A stretch of DNA of 64,000 bases from CAVSUZ01 sp963791885 (GCA_963791885.1 CAWBUL010000006.1:1860001-1924000), one strand, 5' to 3'; shown: positions 1 through 9,678, counted from the stretch's first letter. Notes: a model not told the origin generated them from the sequence alone. Numbers and translations are program-made.

Positions 1-1201
1 GCGGGAACCTCCTCGCGATCCCGGCGCAGCATTGTCCGTACGGCGCGCCGGGCGGTTCGTGTGGCGCGCGGAAACCGAGTGGCGGTCGAGCGCAATGGTG
101 CCCCGAGCCGCCACCACGTGCTGCGCTCCAGCACCGCCACGCGCTCCGCAAACGCTCGCGCCCCCACCCGCGCATGCTCAAGCTCCGCATTGCGGTGTTC
201 GATCTGGCGCTGCCAATCAGCGCACGCCGCCTCGTGAGCGCGGGCAAGTTGGGCGATCTGTCCGGTGAGTTCCTCGGTCCGGCCCTGGAGTTCCTCGAGG
301 CCGCCCTGAAGTTCCGCGATCCGGCTCTGCAGTTCAGCACAGCGCGCCCGTTCCTGGGCCACGGCGGCGATCTGCTTCGGAAGATCGCCGGCCGCGGTGA
401 ACAAGCCGTCGATCGAATGGCCGTGGCAATACGCGCTGCCGCCGACGGCCGGCAGGGGCACGTCGCTGGCGATACCGATCAGGTAGAAGGCGCGAGAGAA
501 GCCGGATGCGGACTCAATGATCTCACCGTCACGGTGGTCATAGCTTCGCCACGCGTCGGTGCGATCGAGTGGCACGGCGACCGAGCCGAGAACGCAGCGC
601 TGACGCAAGACACGTTGATGCACGAACAAGGCGCCGAGTTGCTGTTGCAACTCCGGCAGCGTGAGCTCGGCGACATGAAAGGGATCACCTTCTGTCCCGG
701 CGCCGAATAGACCAGACGATCCGGCGTGCTGACGATGAAAATACCCCCGTGTCGCAGCACACGGCGGATCTCTCGCAAGAACTGGTGCTGGTCGCGCACA
801 TGCTCCAGCGTCTCGAAGCTTACGGCCACGTCGCAGCACGCATCCGGCAACGGCAGGTGATGCGCGTCGCCCTGAACGAAACTTAGGTTGGCTAAATTGT
901 AAGACCGCTGGGCGTGGCGAACCGACCCGTCGTCAATGTCCACGCCGACGACCTGTCGTGCGACGCCGGCGAGGATGGCAGGACCGTAGCCCTCGCCCGA
1001 CGCGACATCCAGCACATCCTTGCCGGCGCACAGATCGCGGGCGATGCAGTAGCGATGCAGGTGCTCGAACGCGATCTGACCGCTTATGGCGGTCGTCATG
1101 CGTTCACCCGTGAAGGCAAGCTGCTCCGCCGGCTGCGGGACCCGGAACATCCCATCGGTTCGCGTCAGAAGATCGGGCTGGGGCGGCGGCAATACGTCCA
1201 T
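1..1201 (-). CDS. SAM-dependent methyltransferase with C-terminal coiled coil, frameshifted and cut by the window edge
   Basis: The first ~170 residues form a class I methyltransferase fold: the SAM-binding motif I reads LDVASGEGYG, followed by VVGVDID and the FETLEHV motif, so it probably methylates a small or surface-glycan substrate. After residues SAPG (near 697) the open frame turns into low-quality sequence. One extra base there restores family-like sequence (GTEGDPFHVAEL) that continues open to base 1 through a heptad-rich coiled coil (ELQSRIAELQ, EELQGRTEEL) and a WWRLGAPLR segment, which often precedes a glycosyltransferase domain. I therefore read one long multidomain gene with a 1-nt deletion in a C run at 696-698. 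The ATG at 1201 is a choice; 1216 and 1148 are alternatives. The C-terminus lies outside the window, so a glycosyltransferase tail is inference. Confidence 0.7.
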
Positions 1202-1243
1202 GCGACACGGTCGCATGCACGTCTAAACGAACTGCTAACGCGC

Positions 1244-1497
1244 CAGGAGCGAGATCGCGCGAGGCGGGCACGTCAGAGCGCATGAATCTCGCTCCAAACA
1301 ACTGTGTCAGGAGCGAGATCGCGCGAGGCGGGCACGTCAGAGCGCGTGAATCTCGCTCCAAAACAACTGTGTCAGGAGCGAGATCGCGCGAGGCGGGCAC
1401 GTCAGAGCGCGTGAATCTCGCTCCAAAACAACTGTGTCAGGAGCGAGATCGCGCGAGGCGGGCACGTCAGAGCGCGTGAATCTCGCTCCAAAACAAC
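1244..1497. repeat. Four tandem 64-65 bp stem-loop repeats
   Basis: Near-identical units start at about 1244, 1308, 1373 and 1438. Each holds a 10-bp inverted repeat, GGAGCGAGAT and ATCTCGCTCC, around a GC-rich core, and units are joined by a short AAAACAACTGTGT spacer. There is no coding signal. The array lies between the starts of the methyltransferase gene and the stop of the esterase gene. Single diverged copies of the same design occur at 8136, 9534 and 41579, so this is a local amplification of a dispersed repeat family. Confidence 0.9.
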
Positions 1498-1500
1498 GAG

Positions 1501-2376
1501 CTACACAACGTCCCGCCCATGCTCGACGAAAAATCGCAGGATCTCCCGCGTCGCGTCCGGCCCCATCGGATCAGCAAACGAGCCCGCCCGATTGCCGCCG
1601 AACCACGCATGACCGCCGCCATGCACCAGCCATTCCTCGATCAACACAGTGCCGCGCGCCTCGCGATACAAAATGCGCGTGCATGGATAGCCCGCGCCCG
1701 ACAGCCGCTGCGCCTGCCGCCGCAATAAGGCGCCGTGACCCGATTGAGCCGCGACAAACCAGCTGTTCAGCGGGTTAACCGTGCGATCCTGATCGCCCTG
1801 GAAGATGATGGCAGGAATTGCCGATCCGGCCTCGCGTCCTCGCGGCAAGCCGCCCTGGCGCATCGCCATGATCGCCGAGGTCAGATCAGACGCCGCGCCG
1901 CATGCAATGCCGGAATGTACGCCAATCGCGGCAAACAAGTCGGGATAAGTCTGTCCCATAATCGAAGCCGCCGCGCCCCCGGCGGACAGCCCGGCAACGA
2001 AGATCCGCCGCGAATCCACCGCGTAATCCTGCATGATCTCCTGCGTAATCCCGGAGATCTCGCCCGCCTCGCCGCTGTCGCGATGCTGGTTGTCTCGATC
2101 GAACCAATTCCAGCAGCGATGCGCGTTGGCGTGAGACGTCTGCGCGGGCCACGCGACCAACCATCCGAGCGTGCCTGCCCGCTCGTTCATGCGGGTTCCC
2201 GCGGCGAAATCCTCCGGCGTCTGGTTGCAGCCGTGCAGCATGACGACCAGCGCCGTCGGCTTGCCGTCGTACTGCGGTGGCACGTGCAGCCAATACGGCC
2301 GTCCGCTGTCGCGTGCCCGGCGTTCGCTGAAGGTTCCAGTCGGAAGCGCGGCGTCAAGCACGATACGGGCGCTCAA
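1501..2376 (-). CDS. PHB depolymerase family esterase (alpha/beta hydrolase)
   Basis: This 291-residue alpha/beta hydrolase has the LHGCNQ oxyanion motif, the nucleophile elbow GLSAGG (GxSxG) and a C-terminal HGGGHAW carrying the likely catalytic histidine. That is the arrangement of the LpqC / short-chain-length PHA depolymerase catalytic domain. Such enzymes hydrolyse polyhydroxybutyrate oligomers or other esters such as feruloyl and acetyl esters. No clear signal peptide is visible with the TTG start used here, so export is uncertain. There is no in-frame ATG just upstream. The gene stands alone, with the tandem stem-loop array beginning just past its stop. Family assignment is firm, substrate is not. 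Confidence 0.85.
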   Translation of the reverse strand: MSARIVLDAALPTGTFSERRARDSGRPYWLHVPPQYDGKPTALVVMLHGCNQTPEDFAAGTRMNERAGTLGWLVAWPAQTSHANAHRCWNWFDRDNQHRDSGEAGEISGITQEIMQDYAVDSRRIFVAGLSAGGAAASIMGQTYPDLFAAIGVHSGIACGAASDLTSAIMAMRQGGLPRGREAGSAIPAIIFQGDQDRTVNPLNSWFVAAQSGHGALLRRQAQRLSGAGYPCTRILYREARGTVLIEEWLVHGGGHAWFGGNRAGSFADPMGPDATREILRFFVEHGRDVV

Positions 2377-2430
2377 AAATGTACATCGGCGCCATATTGG
2401 GACGAAGCCGCCTAAATGAACCCGTCGGAC

Positions 2431-2679
2431 TCAGCCGGCCGGTAGCTTCCCCGCGATCACGCGCGCCAAATCGCCGACGGATTGAAGACTATCGAGTTCA
2501 CGTGTGGTGAAGCGGATGCCGAATCGCTCCTCGGTCGCCATGATGATCTCGATCTGCTTGAACGAATCCCAGCCCTGAACGTCACGTGCGGTGACCGCAG
2601 CATGCAGTTCCACCGGACGCTGAAACACGTCCGCGAAGATCTCGGAAAGGCCCGCGTAGATATCGGCTTCGGCCGGCAT
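2431..2679 (-). CDS. Acyl carrier protein
   Basis: An 82-residue four-helix carrier protein with the phosphopantetheine attachment serine in GWDSFKQIEI (family motif DS[LF]). Acidic helices surround the site, as in dedicated carrier proteins for secondary metabolism or glycan modification. The gene is 6 bp downstream of, and co-directional with, the FkbH-type gene. In characterised systems the FkbH enzyme dephosphorylates 1,3-bisphosphoglycerate and loads glycerate onto exactly this kind of discrete carrier protein. It is unlikely to be the fatty-acid AcpP because no fab genes are nearby. Confidence 0.88.
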   Translation of the reverse strand: MPAEADIYAGLSEIFADVFQRPVELHAAVTARDVQGWDSFKQIEIIMATEERFGIRFTTRELDSLQSVGDLARVIAGKLPAG

Positions 2680-2685
2680 GTGTGA

Positions 2686-4576
2686 TCAGCCCTCGGTCAC
2701 GTGAATGAAAGTCGGGATCGGGTGGAAGCTATTCAGGTCCAGCATGGCGCGGCTGCCGCCGTCGTCGCGCGTTTCCATGACGGTGAAGCCGAGCTTGGCA
2801 TAGTGGTCCTTCACCATTCCGTTCTTCTTCGTCGGAATATACGCCCCGACCAACCGCCTCGCGCCAAGCGCCTTCGCCTGCTCTGCAATCAGATTGAGCG
2901 TCGTGGGTTCGACCTGCCGCCCCAGCACCCGGCAGCTCATCAGCCAGGTGTCGATCTCCACATCCTGCGCATCGCGCAGCCGGCCGATGATGATCGCGAT
3001 GATGCCGTTGTCACCGAAGCGATCGAGCAGACGGAGCTGAAGACCAAACGCGGTGGGATCGTCCATCACCGCCAGCACATCCTCATCCGTGTAACGACGC
3101 GTGGTCAGGTTGAACTGGTTGGACTTGTTGATCAGTTGCACGATGCGTGGCAGCCCGATTTTATCGAACCGCCGCCACACGAGCTGCATCTCCAGCCCGC
3201 GCAGATATAATTCAAGATCGGTGGCCGATGCCTTCAGTGCGTCACGCGCCTTGTTGCCCTGATATTGGTTGGTGCGTTCGCGATCCTCGTCGGTGACGCT
3301 GAACCCCTCGAAATATCCGGCGTCGGCAATGGCCTTGATGTAGCCGATCGGATCTTCCCCCACTTCAGGCACCGCGACCATCGGCAGTTCCTGACGCACA
3401 AGATTCCGCTCGAACGGGTTGTCATCGACGAACACAAGCGAGTCGATACCGATGTTAAGCTCCGTCGCGATCTGGCGGATATTGCCCGCTTTGTCGGACC
3501 AGTTGGCGACGAAGCAGGAAATGTCCGGCCGCTTGAGCACCATCTCCGGATGGCGTTCGAACGGTTCCAGCGCATTCGCCTCGTCGTTCTTGGAACACAC
3601 CGCAAGGATCACCCCGCGGCGGGCAAGTTCGCGGCAATACTGCTGGAATGCGACGAAGGCTTCGCCGGACGCGCTTCCCTGGCCGATGACGATCCCCTCC
3701 ATGCCATCGTCGCCGATGACGCCGCCCCACATCGTGTTGTCCAGATCGAGCACGAGGCACTTGGCCGAGCGGCCCTGCTTGGCGGCGACCAGCCGGGCGA
3801 CGAGGTCGCCGTAAACCGGGGACGCCGCCGGCGAGACCTCCTGCTTGGCGTGATACCACAGCGTTGGGTTGTGCCAGGCGGCAAGGCCGTCCTGCGCGGC
3901 CCGCTGATCGAGCGCGAGCAGGTCAACACCGGCCTCGTCGGCAGCTTGGCGGAGCCGGTGATTGAGCGCGGCAATGAAGGCCGCGCGTGATCCGCCCAGG
4001 CGGTGCTCGTTGCTTCCCAGCACCGGCGGATGCACCGGCAACGCGGTCTGGTGGATGATTGGGCAGCGAAACGCCTCGCGCGCCAGGCGCCAGACTTCCT
4101 GGGTATGCGCCATGGTTTCGTCCAGTGCGGCCTGCGCACCGGCATCATCCAGCCCCGCCGTGGCACCGGCCGCGACCTGGTGCGCGTCGAACGCCACCAG
4201 CACCATCGTCGGCTTGAACGCATGCAGATCGGAATCGGGATCGGAAAGCTCCTGCAGGTATTGCCCGAAATCCCCCTCATGCACATCGATCCAGATGCCG
4301 CGTCGCAACCCGCCAACGCGGATGCCCGGCAACAGGTGGGGTCATTGTCGAGGATGCAAGCACCGCGAGACGCACCGGTTTGGTGGCAAGCGACGCGGGC
4401 GGCGCCGAAAGCGTCCGCTGCACGGCCTGGTCGAGCGCGTTTGTCAGCAAAAACGGCAGGGCATAATTCGCCAATCCTACCGCCGCGCTCCAGGCCTGCT
4501 CTGGTTCATTCGACAAGCCGCGTACCTGCTCGCGCCACGTCGCGGGCGGCGCCGGCAGCCAGTGCAGATCCGTCAT
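2686..4576 (-). CDS. FkbH-type HAD-superfamily phosphatase/glyceryl transferase, 1-nt frameshift
   Basis: The main frame shows a HAD motif I, DLDNTMWGGVIGDDG, motif II in VCSKND and motif IV in VFVDDNPFER, followed by a GNAT-like C-terminal domain. This is the HAD-IIIC/FkbH architecture that makes glyceryl-S-carrier protein from 1,3-bisphosphoglycerate. The first ~80 residues lie in another frame, starting at 4576 (MTDLHWLPAPP). The two frames join if one G is removed from the G4 run at 4338-4341, giving a continuous protein of about 630 residues of normal family length. The partner carrier protein follows after 6 bp. A hydroxylated C3 unit made here would be handed to a surface glycan or small polyketide, but no synthase is in the window. 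The frameshift may be a sequencing error. Confidence 0.82.
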
Positions 4577-4640
4577 CCCTTACGCTCCGGAAAAGCTAAG
4601 TATCCCTGCCATAGTGCAGGTGCGAAGGGGAAGCGATTAC

Positions 4641-5861
4641 TTAATGACGGGCGAACGCTGCCGCGGGTGCGGACGTCTTACCGTCAACCGTATGCAACCA
4701 GAATGCGATGGTAAACGCGACCAGCGCGGGGGCGGTGAGACCCAGGAACGCCCAGCTCCAGCCCATTTCCTGCACCAGCACGCCGCCCACGATATTGGAC
4801 AACGCCGCGCCGATCCCCTGGAAGGTATTGGCGACGCCGAGCGCGGCCTGAGTGTGACCCGACCCCCAAGTGTAGTCGGCAACCAGAATCGGGACCGACA
4901 CGCCAAGCAGCCCGGCGCCGCAAGCGTCCAAAATCTGAATCGGGATCAACCATTCCACCGACCAGCCGAATGCGGCCATCAGCCCGCGCACCGGCAGCAC
5001 GCAGCAGGGAATGACAAACAGCCAGGAGCGGCGGACGCGGCTCGCCGCCCAGGACGCGGCTGCGGCGACGATGATCATCGCGAACTGGGCGACGATGATG
5101 CAAATCGCCAGCCAGCGGGTCGCATTGCCGTTGCCGAACTTCGCGATGCGCTGCCCGAGCAGGGGCAGCATGGCCGCATTCCCGAGATGGAACAGGGTCA
5201 GCGCCAGACACAGCAGCAACAATCGCCGATCCCGCAGCAGGGACCAGATCGAAGCCTCGGTTGTTCGCGAGGGCGTCCCGCGCGCCCGTTCCTGGTCGAA
5301 ATCGTCGCGCCGGATCAGCAGCAGCGACAGCCCGCTGGCCGCCGCCATTCCAGCGAAGACGAAGAAGGTGGCGAGACCGGCCTCCTGCCCGGCGAGCCAG
5401 GCGATGGCAACCGACGCCACCACGTTCCCGGCATGGTTCCAGGCTTGGTTGCGGCCCTGCTGGACGGGAAACCTGTCCTTGCCGACCAGCCCCAGCGTCA
5501 GCGCGATCAGGGCCGGCGGAACCAGCGCTGCCCCGGCCGCAACCCCGAATTGAGACGACAGAACCGCCCCAAGGTGGCGGGCTGGAATCAGCGCCAGTGT
5601 CCCGACCACCACCAGCGCGGTCGCGACCGCCATCAGCATCCGCGGTCGGCCCACGCGATCCACCAGCGCGCCCGCGGGGGCGTTGAACACCAGCCCCACC
5701 AGCCCCGTCACCGTCATCACCAGCCCCACCTGCTCCGGCTGCCACTTCGCGGCACCGGCCAGCCATGTGGCCAGGAAGGGACCCAGGCCGCCCTCGACAT
5801 CCGCCTCGAAGAAATTGACGGCGGCAAGCGCGCCCGAAGGTGACATCCCATTCACATGCAA
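4641..5861 (-). CDS. MFS transporter
   Basis: A 406-residue membrane protein with about 12 hydrophobic segments and the MFS loop 2-3 signature region (GALVDRVGRPR). Substrate cannot be read from sequence; drug/metabolite efflux-like or sugar/acid porters share this pattern. ATG at 5861 is used; a second Met six residues in (MSPSG) is possible. It lies head-to-tail with, but 64 bp from, the FkbH gene on the same strand and could belong to the same unit. Confidence 0.8.
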   Translation of the reverse strand: MHVNGMSPSGALAAVNFFEADVEGGLGPFLATWLAGAAKWQPEQVGLVMTVTGLVGLVFNAPAGALVDRVGRPRMLMAVATALVVVGTLALIPARHLGAVLSSQFGVAAGAALVPPALIALTLGLVGKDRFPVQQGRNQAWNHAGNVVASVAIAWLAGQEAGLATFFVFAGMAAASGLSLLLIRRDDFDQERARGTPSRTTEASIWSLLRDRRLLLLCLALTLFHLGNAAMLPLLGQRIAKFGNGNATRWLAICIIVAQFAMIIVAAAASWAASRVRRSWLFVIPCCVLPVRGLMAAFGWSVEWLIPIQILDACGAGLLGVSVPILVADYTWGSGHTQAALGVANTFQGIGAALSNIVGGVLVQEMGWSWAFLGLTAPALVAFTIAFWLHTVDGKTSAPAAAFARH

Positions 5862-5909
5862 ACACGGGCCGGGGGCACAACCGGCCTCGCGTTCACGTTC
5901 GGAGCAGAA

Positions 5910-6230
5910 CTACTTCAGCGGCGAGAAGTCGGTCGGACGCAGGATGCGATTTTCCTGGCTGACCAGAAGATCGAGTTCCCCACCCCGCTTCAGGAAGGCC
6001 TGCCATGCAGGATCGGCCGCCATCGCGTTGCGCCGCTTCTCGCGATCACCCTGATCCTCATAAGCCCACAAATGCACGATGCAGTTCAGCTCGCCCTCGA
6101 CGGTGGTGAACCAGCCGACGCACCGCCCGAGATACTTTTGTTGCAGCGGCCACGCCATTTCCTTGTACAGCGCCACCCAGTCATTCATTTTGTTCGGCTT
6201 GCACTTGTAGATGCGTAGATCGACGATCAT
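5910..6230 (-). CDS. NIPSNAP family protein
   Basis: A 106-residue single-domain protein that opens with MIVDLRIYKCKPNK and contains the aromatic-rich VGWFTTVEGELN and HLWAYEDQGDR blocks typical of NIPSNAP/dimeric alpha-beta barrel proteins. Bacterial members are small ferredoxin-like dimers of mostly unknown function, often beside catabolic enzymes. It precedes the MFS gene on the same strand (49 bp apart) and is divergent from the EamA transporter. Confidence 0.85.
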   Translation of the reverse strand: MIVDLRIYKCKPNKMNDWVALYKEMAWPLQQKYLGRCVGWFTTVEGELNCIVHLWAYEDQGDREKRRNAMAADPAWQAFLKRGGELDLLVSQENRILRPTDFSPLK

Positions 6231-6334
6231 CGCGTTCCTCCGGATTGCTGTAACCCGGGGGCGTATAGCGTGAGCTGTTTCGGCGCGACAGTCGTGCCGC
6301 CTCGGTGCGGCCCCTTGGAAGGAGCGGTTCGGCG

Positions 6335-7252
6335 ATGAGCGCGGCGGGTGTTCGGTTCGCGCGGCTGGCGCTGCTGCGCCGTCCTGCCGAATCGGCGCCG
6401 CTCCTCGGCATCGCCATGGGCGTGCTGGCCTATGCGCTGTTCTCCGTGCACGACGCCTCGATCAAGTGGCTGGTCGAGGAACTGCCGACCTGGCAGGTGC
6501 TGTTCCTGCGCAGCGCCGCGATCACCGTCGCATGTGTGGTAATCGGCCGGCGGCGTCTGCTGGAAGCTGCTCTCAGCACCCCGCGCAAGGGGCCGCTCGC
6601 CTTTCGCGGCCTGCTCACCATGACAGCGTGGATCTGCTATTTTACCGCATCTCGCTCCCTGCCGTTGGCGCAGATGTTGAGCCTTTATTACGCCGCACCG
6701 ATCATGGTGACGGCGATGGCCGCGCCGCTGTTGCGTGAGCGTGTCTCCGGCCCCCGTTGGATCAGTGTTCTGATCGGCTTCATCGGCGTGATGGTGGTCA
6801 CCGATCCCTGGGGCGTGGCGCTGTCATTGCCGACCCTGCTCGTCTTGTTCGCCGCAGTACAGTGGGCCTATGGCGTGATCCTAATGCGGCAGATCGCGCG
6901 GCACGAAAGCTCGCTGCTGCAGATCTTTTTCGTCAATCTGGTGTTTGTGGTCGGCACCGGCATCGCTTGCCTGTTCCAGTGGCATACGCCCGATCTCTGG
7001 CAAACCGCGCTGCTGATCCTGGTTGCGGTATTCGGCGGGCTCGCCCAGTTCGCGCTGTTCGAAGCGGCACGGCACGCCCCGGCCTCGGTCATGGCCAGCG
7101 TGGAATATACCGCCCTGATCTGGGCCTTCGTGCTGGGCTATCTGATCTGGGGCGACATCCCGCCGATCACCACGTTTTTGGGCGCCGGGCTGATCCTTGG
7201 TGCAGGCGCCTATCTGTTCCTGATGGAGGTGAGGGCAGCGCGATTGCGTTGA
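6335..7252 (+). CDS. DMT-superfamily (EamA) transporter
   Basis: About 305 residues with ten predicted membrane segments in two EamA repeats (for example FSVHDASIKWL in repeat 1 and ILVAVFGGLAQF in repeat 2). These are inner-membrane carriers for metabolites or amino acids, usually exporters. The ATG at 6335 is preferred over an upstream GTG at 6305 because GGAAGGAG lies about 12 nt before it. The next gene follows after 43 bp on the same strand. Confidence 0.85.
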   Translation: MSAAGVRFARLALLRRPAESAPLLGIAMGVLAYALFSVHDASIKWLVEELPTWQVLFLRSAAITVACVVIGRRRLLEAALSTPRKGPLAFRGLLTMTAWICYFTASRSLPLAQMLSLYYAAPIMVTAMAAPLLRERVSGPRWISVLIGFIGVMVVTDPWGVALSLPTLLVLFAAVQWAYGVILMRQIARHESSLLQIFFVNLVFVVGTGIACLFQWHTPDLWQTALLILVAVFGGLAQFALFEAARHAPASVMASVEYTALIWAFVLGYLIWGDIPPITTFLGAGLILGAGAYLFLMEVRAARLR

Positions 7253-7295
7253 AGGTAAGAAGCGACGAATGTCCCGCCATTCGACGGAGGCCACA

Positions 7296-8135
7296 ATGAA
7301 CCCGATCGTTGCCGTGATTTCCCCCGGCGCCATGGGCAGCGCAGTGGGGCAAGTGCTTGTCTCGAACGGATTGGAAGTGCGTACGTCCTTGGCCGGACGG
7401 AGCGACAAAAGCGCGGCGCGGGCCCAGGCCGCCGGCATGGTGCCGGTGAGCGATGAGGGAATCGTGCAGGCGGATATCATCCTTTCGATCCTGCCCCCGG
7501 GTGACGCGCTCGATCTCGCCGAGCGCCTGGCGCCGTTGCTTGAGGATGCGGAGCGGCAGCCGATCTATGTGGACTGCAACGCAGTCTCCCCACAAACCGT
7601 GGAGGAGATCGCGGAAATGATCGAGGATACCGGATGCGACTTTGTCGATGGCGGGATTATCGGACCGCCGCCCAAGCCCGGCTCACGACGCACGAAGATT
7701 TATCTGTCCGGCGCGCAGGCAGCGAAGGTGGCGGAGCTGGAACGTTTTGGCCTGGTCATGCCTGTGCTCCCGGGGTCGGCCGGCGTGGCGTCGGCCATGA
7801 AGATGTCCTACGCCGGGATCACCAAGGGTTTCACCGCGCTCGGATCGATGATGATGCTGGCCGCGACGCGCGGCGGCACGGCCGAATTCCTGAAGCGGGA
7901 ACTGCGGGAGAGCCAGCCGGAGCTGCTGGCCTGGCTGACTCGGTCGGTGCCCAACATGTACACCAAAGCCTATCGCTGGGTGGCGGAAATGGAGGAGATC
8001 GGCGAGTTCTGCGAGGATGACGACTCGGCGGAAGACGTGTTCGAGGCATTCGCCGAATTCTACGAACGCATCGCCGACGACCAGGACGGTCCCAAGCGGG
8101 AGATCGCCGCCCTCGACCGCTTCTGCGTAGAATAA
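7296..8135 (+). CDS. NAD(P)-dependent oxidoreductase with DUF1932 domain
   Basis: A 279-residue member of the 6-phosphogluconate/3-hydroxyisobutyrate dehydrogenase superfamily. The N-terminus has a Rossmann motif (ISPGAMGSAVG), and the C-terminal DUF1932 block contains SYAGITKGFTALG, where the lysine is at the position of the catalytic lysine of the superfamily. It would oxidise a beta-hydroxyacid, but the substrate is unknown. ATG 7296 with CGGAGG ten bases upstream is chosen over an earlier start at 7269. The stop codon abuts a stem-loop repeat copy. Confidence 0.82.
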   Translation: MNPIVAVISPGAMGSAVGQVLVSNGLEVRTSLAGRSDKSAARAQAAGMVPVSDEGIVQADIILSILPPGDALDLAERLAPLLEDAERQPIYVDCNAVSPQTVEEIAEMIEDTGCDFVDGGIIGPPPKPGSRRTKIYLSGAQAAKVAELERFGLVMPVLPGSAGVASAMKMSYAGITKGFTALGSMMMLAATRGGTAEFLKRELRESQPELLAWLTRSVPNMYTKAYRWVAEMEEIGEFCEDDDSAEDVFEAFAEFYERIADDQDGPKREIAALDRFCVE

Positions 8136-8184
8136 AGAGCGAGATCGTGCGAGGCCGAAGGTCGGAGCGCGTGAATCTCGCTCT
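8136..8184. repeat. Single copy of the dispersed stem-loop repeat
   Basis: AGAGCGAGAT and ATCTCGCTCT form 10-bp arms around a core of the same design as the 1244-1497 array. Arm base changes relative to that array are compensated on both sides. It starts immediately after the TAA of the preceding gene. A decayed second half (GATCGCGTGAAGC) follows to about 8215. Confidence 0.8.
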
Positions 8185-8223
8185 AGGAAGATCGAGATCG
8201 CGTGAAGCGGGAGGTAAGCTCTG

Positions 8224-9393
8224 ATGCGCGCGGGCGTACACGTGTTTCCGGCGATGGACCGCGTCGTCTATGGCCGGGACTTCGCCCAAGCCGCACTGAC
8301 TGAAGTACAGCGAGTGGACGCGCGGGCGGTGCTCGTGCTGGCAAGCGGCACGCTCGCGCGCGAAACCGACCTGATGACGCGGTTGCGTGATACGCTTGGC
8401 AACCGCATCGCGGGCGTGCGCACGGGCATTCGCGCGCATACGCCTCGTGACGACGTCGTTGCCGCGGCGAACGAGGCGCGCGCAATCCATGCCGACCTGC
8501 TCATCACCCTGGGCGGCGGATCGCTCACCGATGCAGCGAAGATGATAGGGTTATGCCTCGGGAACGACGTGACGGAGCCGGGGCAGCTCGACGCATTCCG
8601 CGCGCAGACGCAGCCGGACGGAACGGTGCGTCGGCCCGAGGTGAGGCCGCCCGGCATTCGGTTCTTCGCCGTTCCGACGACGCTGTCAGCGGGTGAATAT
8701 ACCTGGTTCGCGGGCTGCACCGATACGGTGCGCAAAGTGAAGGAGAGTTTCGGCCATCCGATGATGATCCCGCGCGTGGTGATCCTCGATCCCGCGGTGA
8801 CACGCTTCACGCCGGAATGGCTGTTCCTGTCCACAGGCATGCGGGCAGTGGATCACGCCGTGGAAACGCTGTGCTCGGTCAGCCCGTCGCCGTTCGGAGA
8901 TGCCGGGGCGCTGCAGGCATTGCGACTGCTGGGGCGCGGCCTGCCGGGGGTGAAGGCGAATGCGGACGATCTGGACGCCCGGATGGATTGCCAGTTAGGC
9001 GCATGGCTGTCGATCGTTGGATCGCAGGCGGGCGTGCCGATGGGAGCGAGCCACGCCATCGGCCACGTACTCGGCGGCACGGCCGGCGTGCCGCACGGAT
9101 ACACCTCCTGCGTGATGATGCCGCCGGTGCTGCGGTTCAATGCGCAGGTTCGGGCGCGCGAGCAGGCCCTGGTCAGCGAGGCGCTGGGGCGGCCAGGGGT
9201 GCCGGCAGCGAATGCCGTGGGCGATTTGGTCGCTTCACTCGGTCTGCCACAGCGGCTGCGCGACGTGGACGTCCCGCGCGATCTGCTGGGGCGCATCGCG
9301 GAGGAATCCATGCACGACCGCTGGCTGCACACCAATCCGCGGCCACTGGAGGGGCCGGCGGCAGTGCTGGAAATCCTCGAAGCCGTCTACTAG
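8224..9393 (+). CDS. Iron-containing alcohol dehydrogenase / maleylacetate reductase family
   Basis: A 389-residue group III Fe-dependent dehydrogenase. It shows the nucleotide-binding TLGGGSLTDAAK, then candidate metal ligands in MRAVDHAVETL and GASHAIGHVLGG. Overall it resembles maleylacetate reductases and related enzymes more than long-chain alcohol dehydrogenases. A role in aromatic ring-cleavage end products or alcohol oxidation is possible, but no ring-cleavage dioxygenase is nearby. GGGAGG lies a few bases before the ATG. The stop is flush with a palindromic repeat element. Confidence 0.83.
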   Translation: MRAGVHVFPAMDRVVYGRDFAQAALTEVQRVDARAVLVLASGTLARETDLMTRLRDTLGNRIAGVRTGIRAHTPRDDVVAAANEARAIHADLLITLGGGSLTDAAKMIGLCLGNDVTEPGQLDAFRAQTQPDGTVRRPEVRPPGIRFFAVPTTLSAGEYTWFAGCTDTVRKVKESFGHPMMIPRVVILDPAVTRFTPEWLFLSTGMRAVDHAVETLCSVSPSPFGDAGALQALRLLGRGLPGVKANADDLDARMDCQLGAWLSIVGSQAGVPMGASHAIGHVLGGTAGVPHGYTSCVMMPPVLRFNAQVRAREQALVSEALGRPGVPAANAVGDLVASLGLPQRLRDVDVPRDLLGRIAEESMHDRWLHTNPRPLEGPAAVLEILEAVY

Positions 9394-9533
9394 TGTCCTG
9401 CCCCTGAAGTTCGCCGCATTCTGCTGCGAACGGAAGGGATCAGCAGGCCACTGAAAATCAAGAATAGTGGCCCCAGATGAAGGGCGTCACGCCAAGGGGC
9501 ACTCGACCTGACGAACTTCAGACTGGGGACAGT
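9394..9533. repeat. MITE-like palindromic element of about 140 bp
   Basis: The left end TGTCCTGCCCCTGAAGTTCG and right end CGAACTTCAGACTGGGGACA are imperfect inverted repeats, with internal hairpins (TTCGCCGC/GCTGCGAA and GGCCACT/AGTGGCC). TAG flanks both ends. The first 59 bp recur at 29538-29596. It has no open frame, so it is either a non-autonomous element or an insertion-sequence remnant whose parent is not in this window. Confidence 0.65.
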
Positions 9534-9583
9534 AGAGCGCGATCGCTTCAGGCTGCAAGCCGGTGAAGCGTGAATCGCCCTCT
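9534..9583. repeat. Diverged copy of the dispersed stem-loop repeat
   Basis: The arms AGAGCGCGAT and ATCGCCCTCT pair with one mismatch. The inner part forms a second helix, GCTTCA with TGAAGC, and the conserved 3' core GCGTGAATC is kept. It directly follows the MITE-like element. About 95 bp of featureless sequence then lead to fdxA. Confidence 0.65.
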
Positions 9584-9678
9584 CAGCGAAAGGTGAACCC
9601 GGCCGGCCCGATGCTTGCGCCCTGGGGTGAACCTGGGCATATCGCGGGCGCAATGCCCGAACGCCTTGAGGACGCCGC

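Noticed and set aside
174..710. Plus-strand 178-codon ORF at the left edge
   Set aside because: It is the antisense of the restored coiled-coil frame of the methyltransferase gene, whose heptads and WWRLGAPLR segment are convincing.
1244..1497. CRISPR array
   Set aside because: The whole 65-bp unit repeats; there are no unique spacers between repeats and no cas genes nearby.
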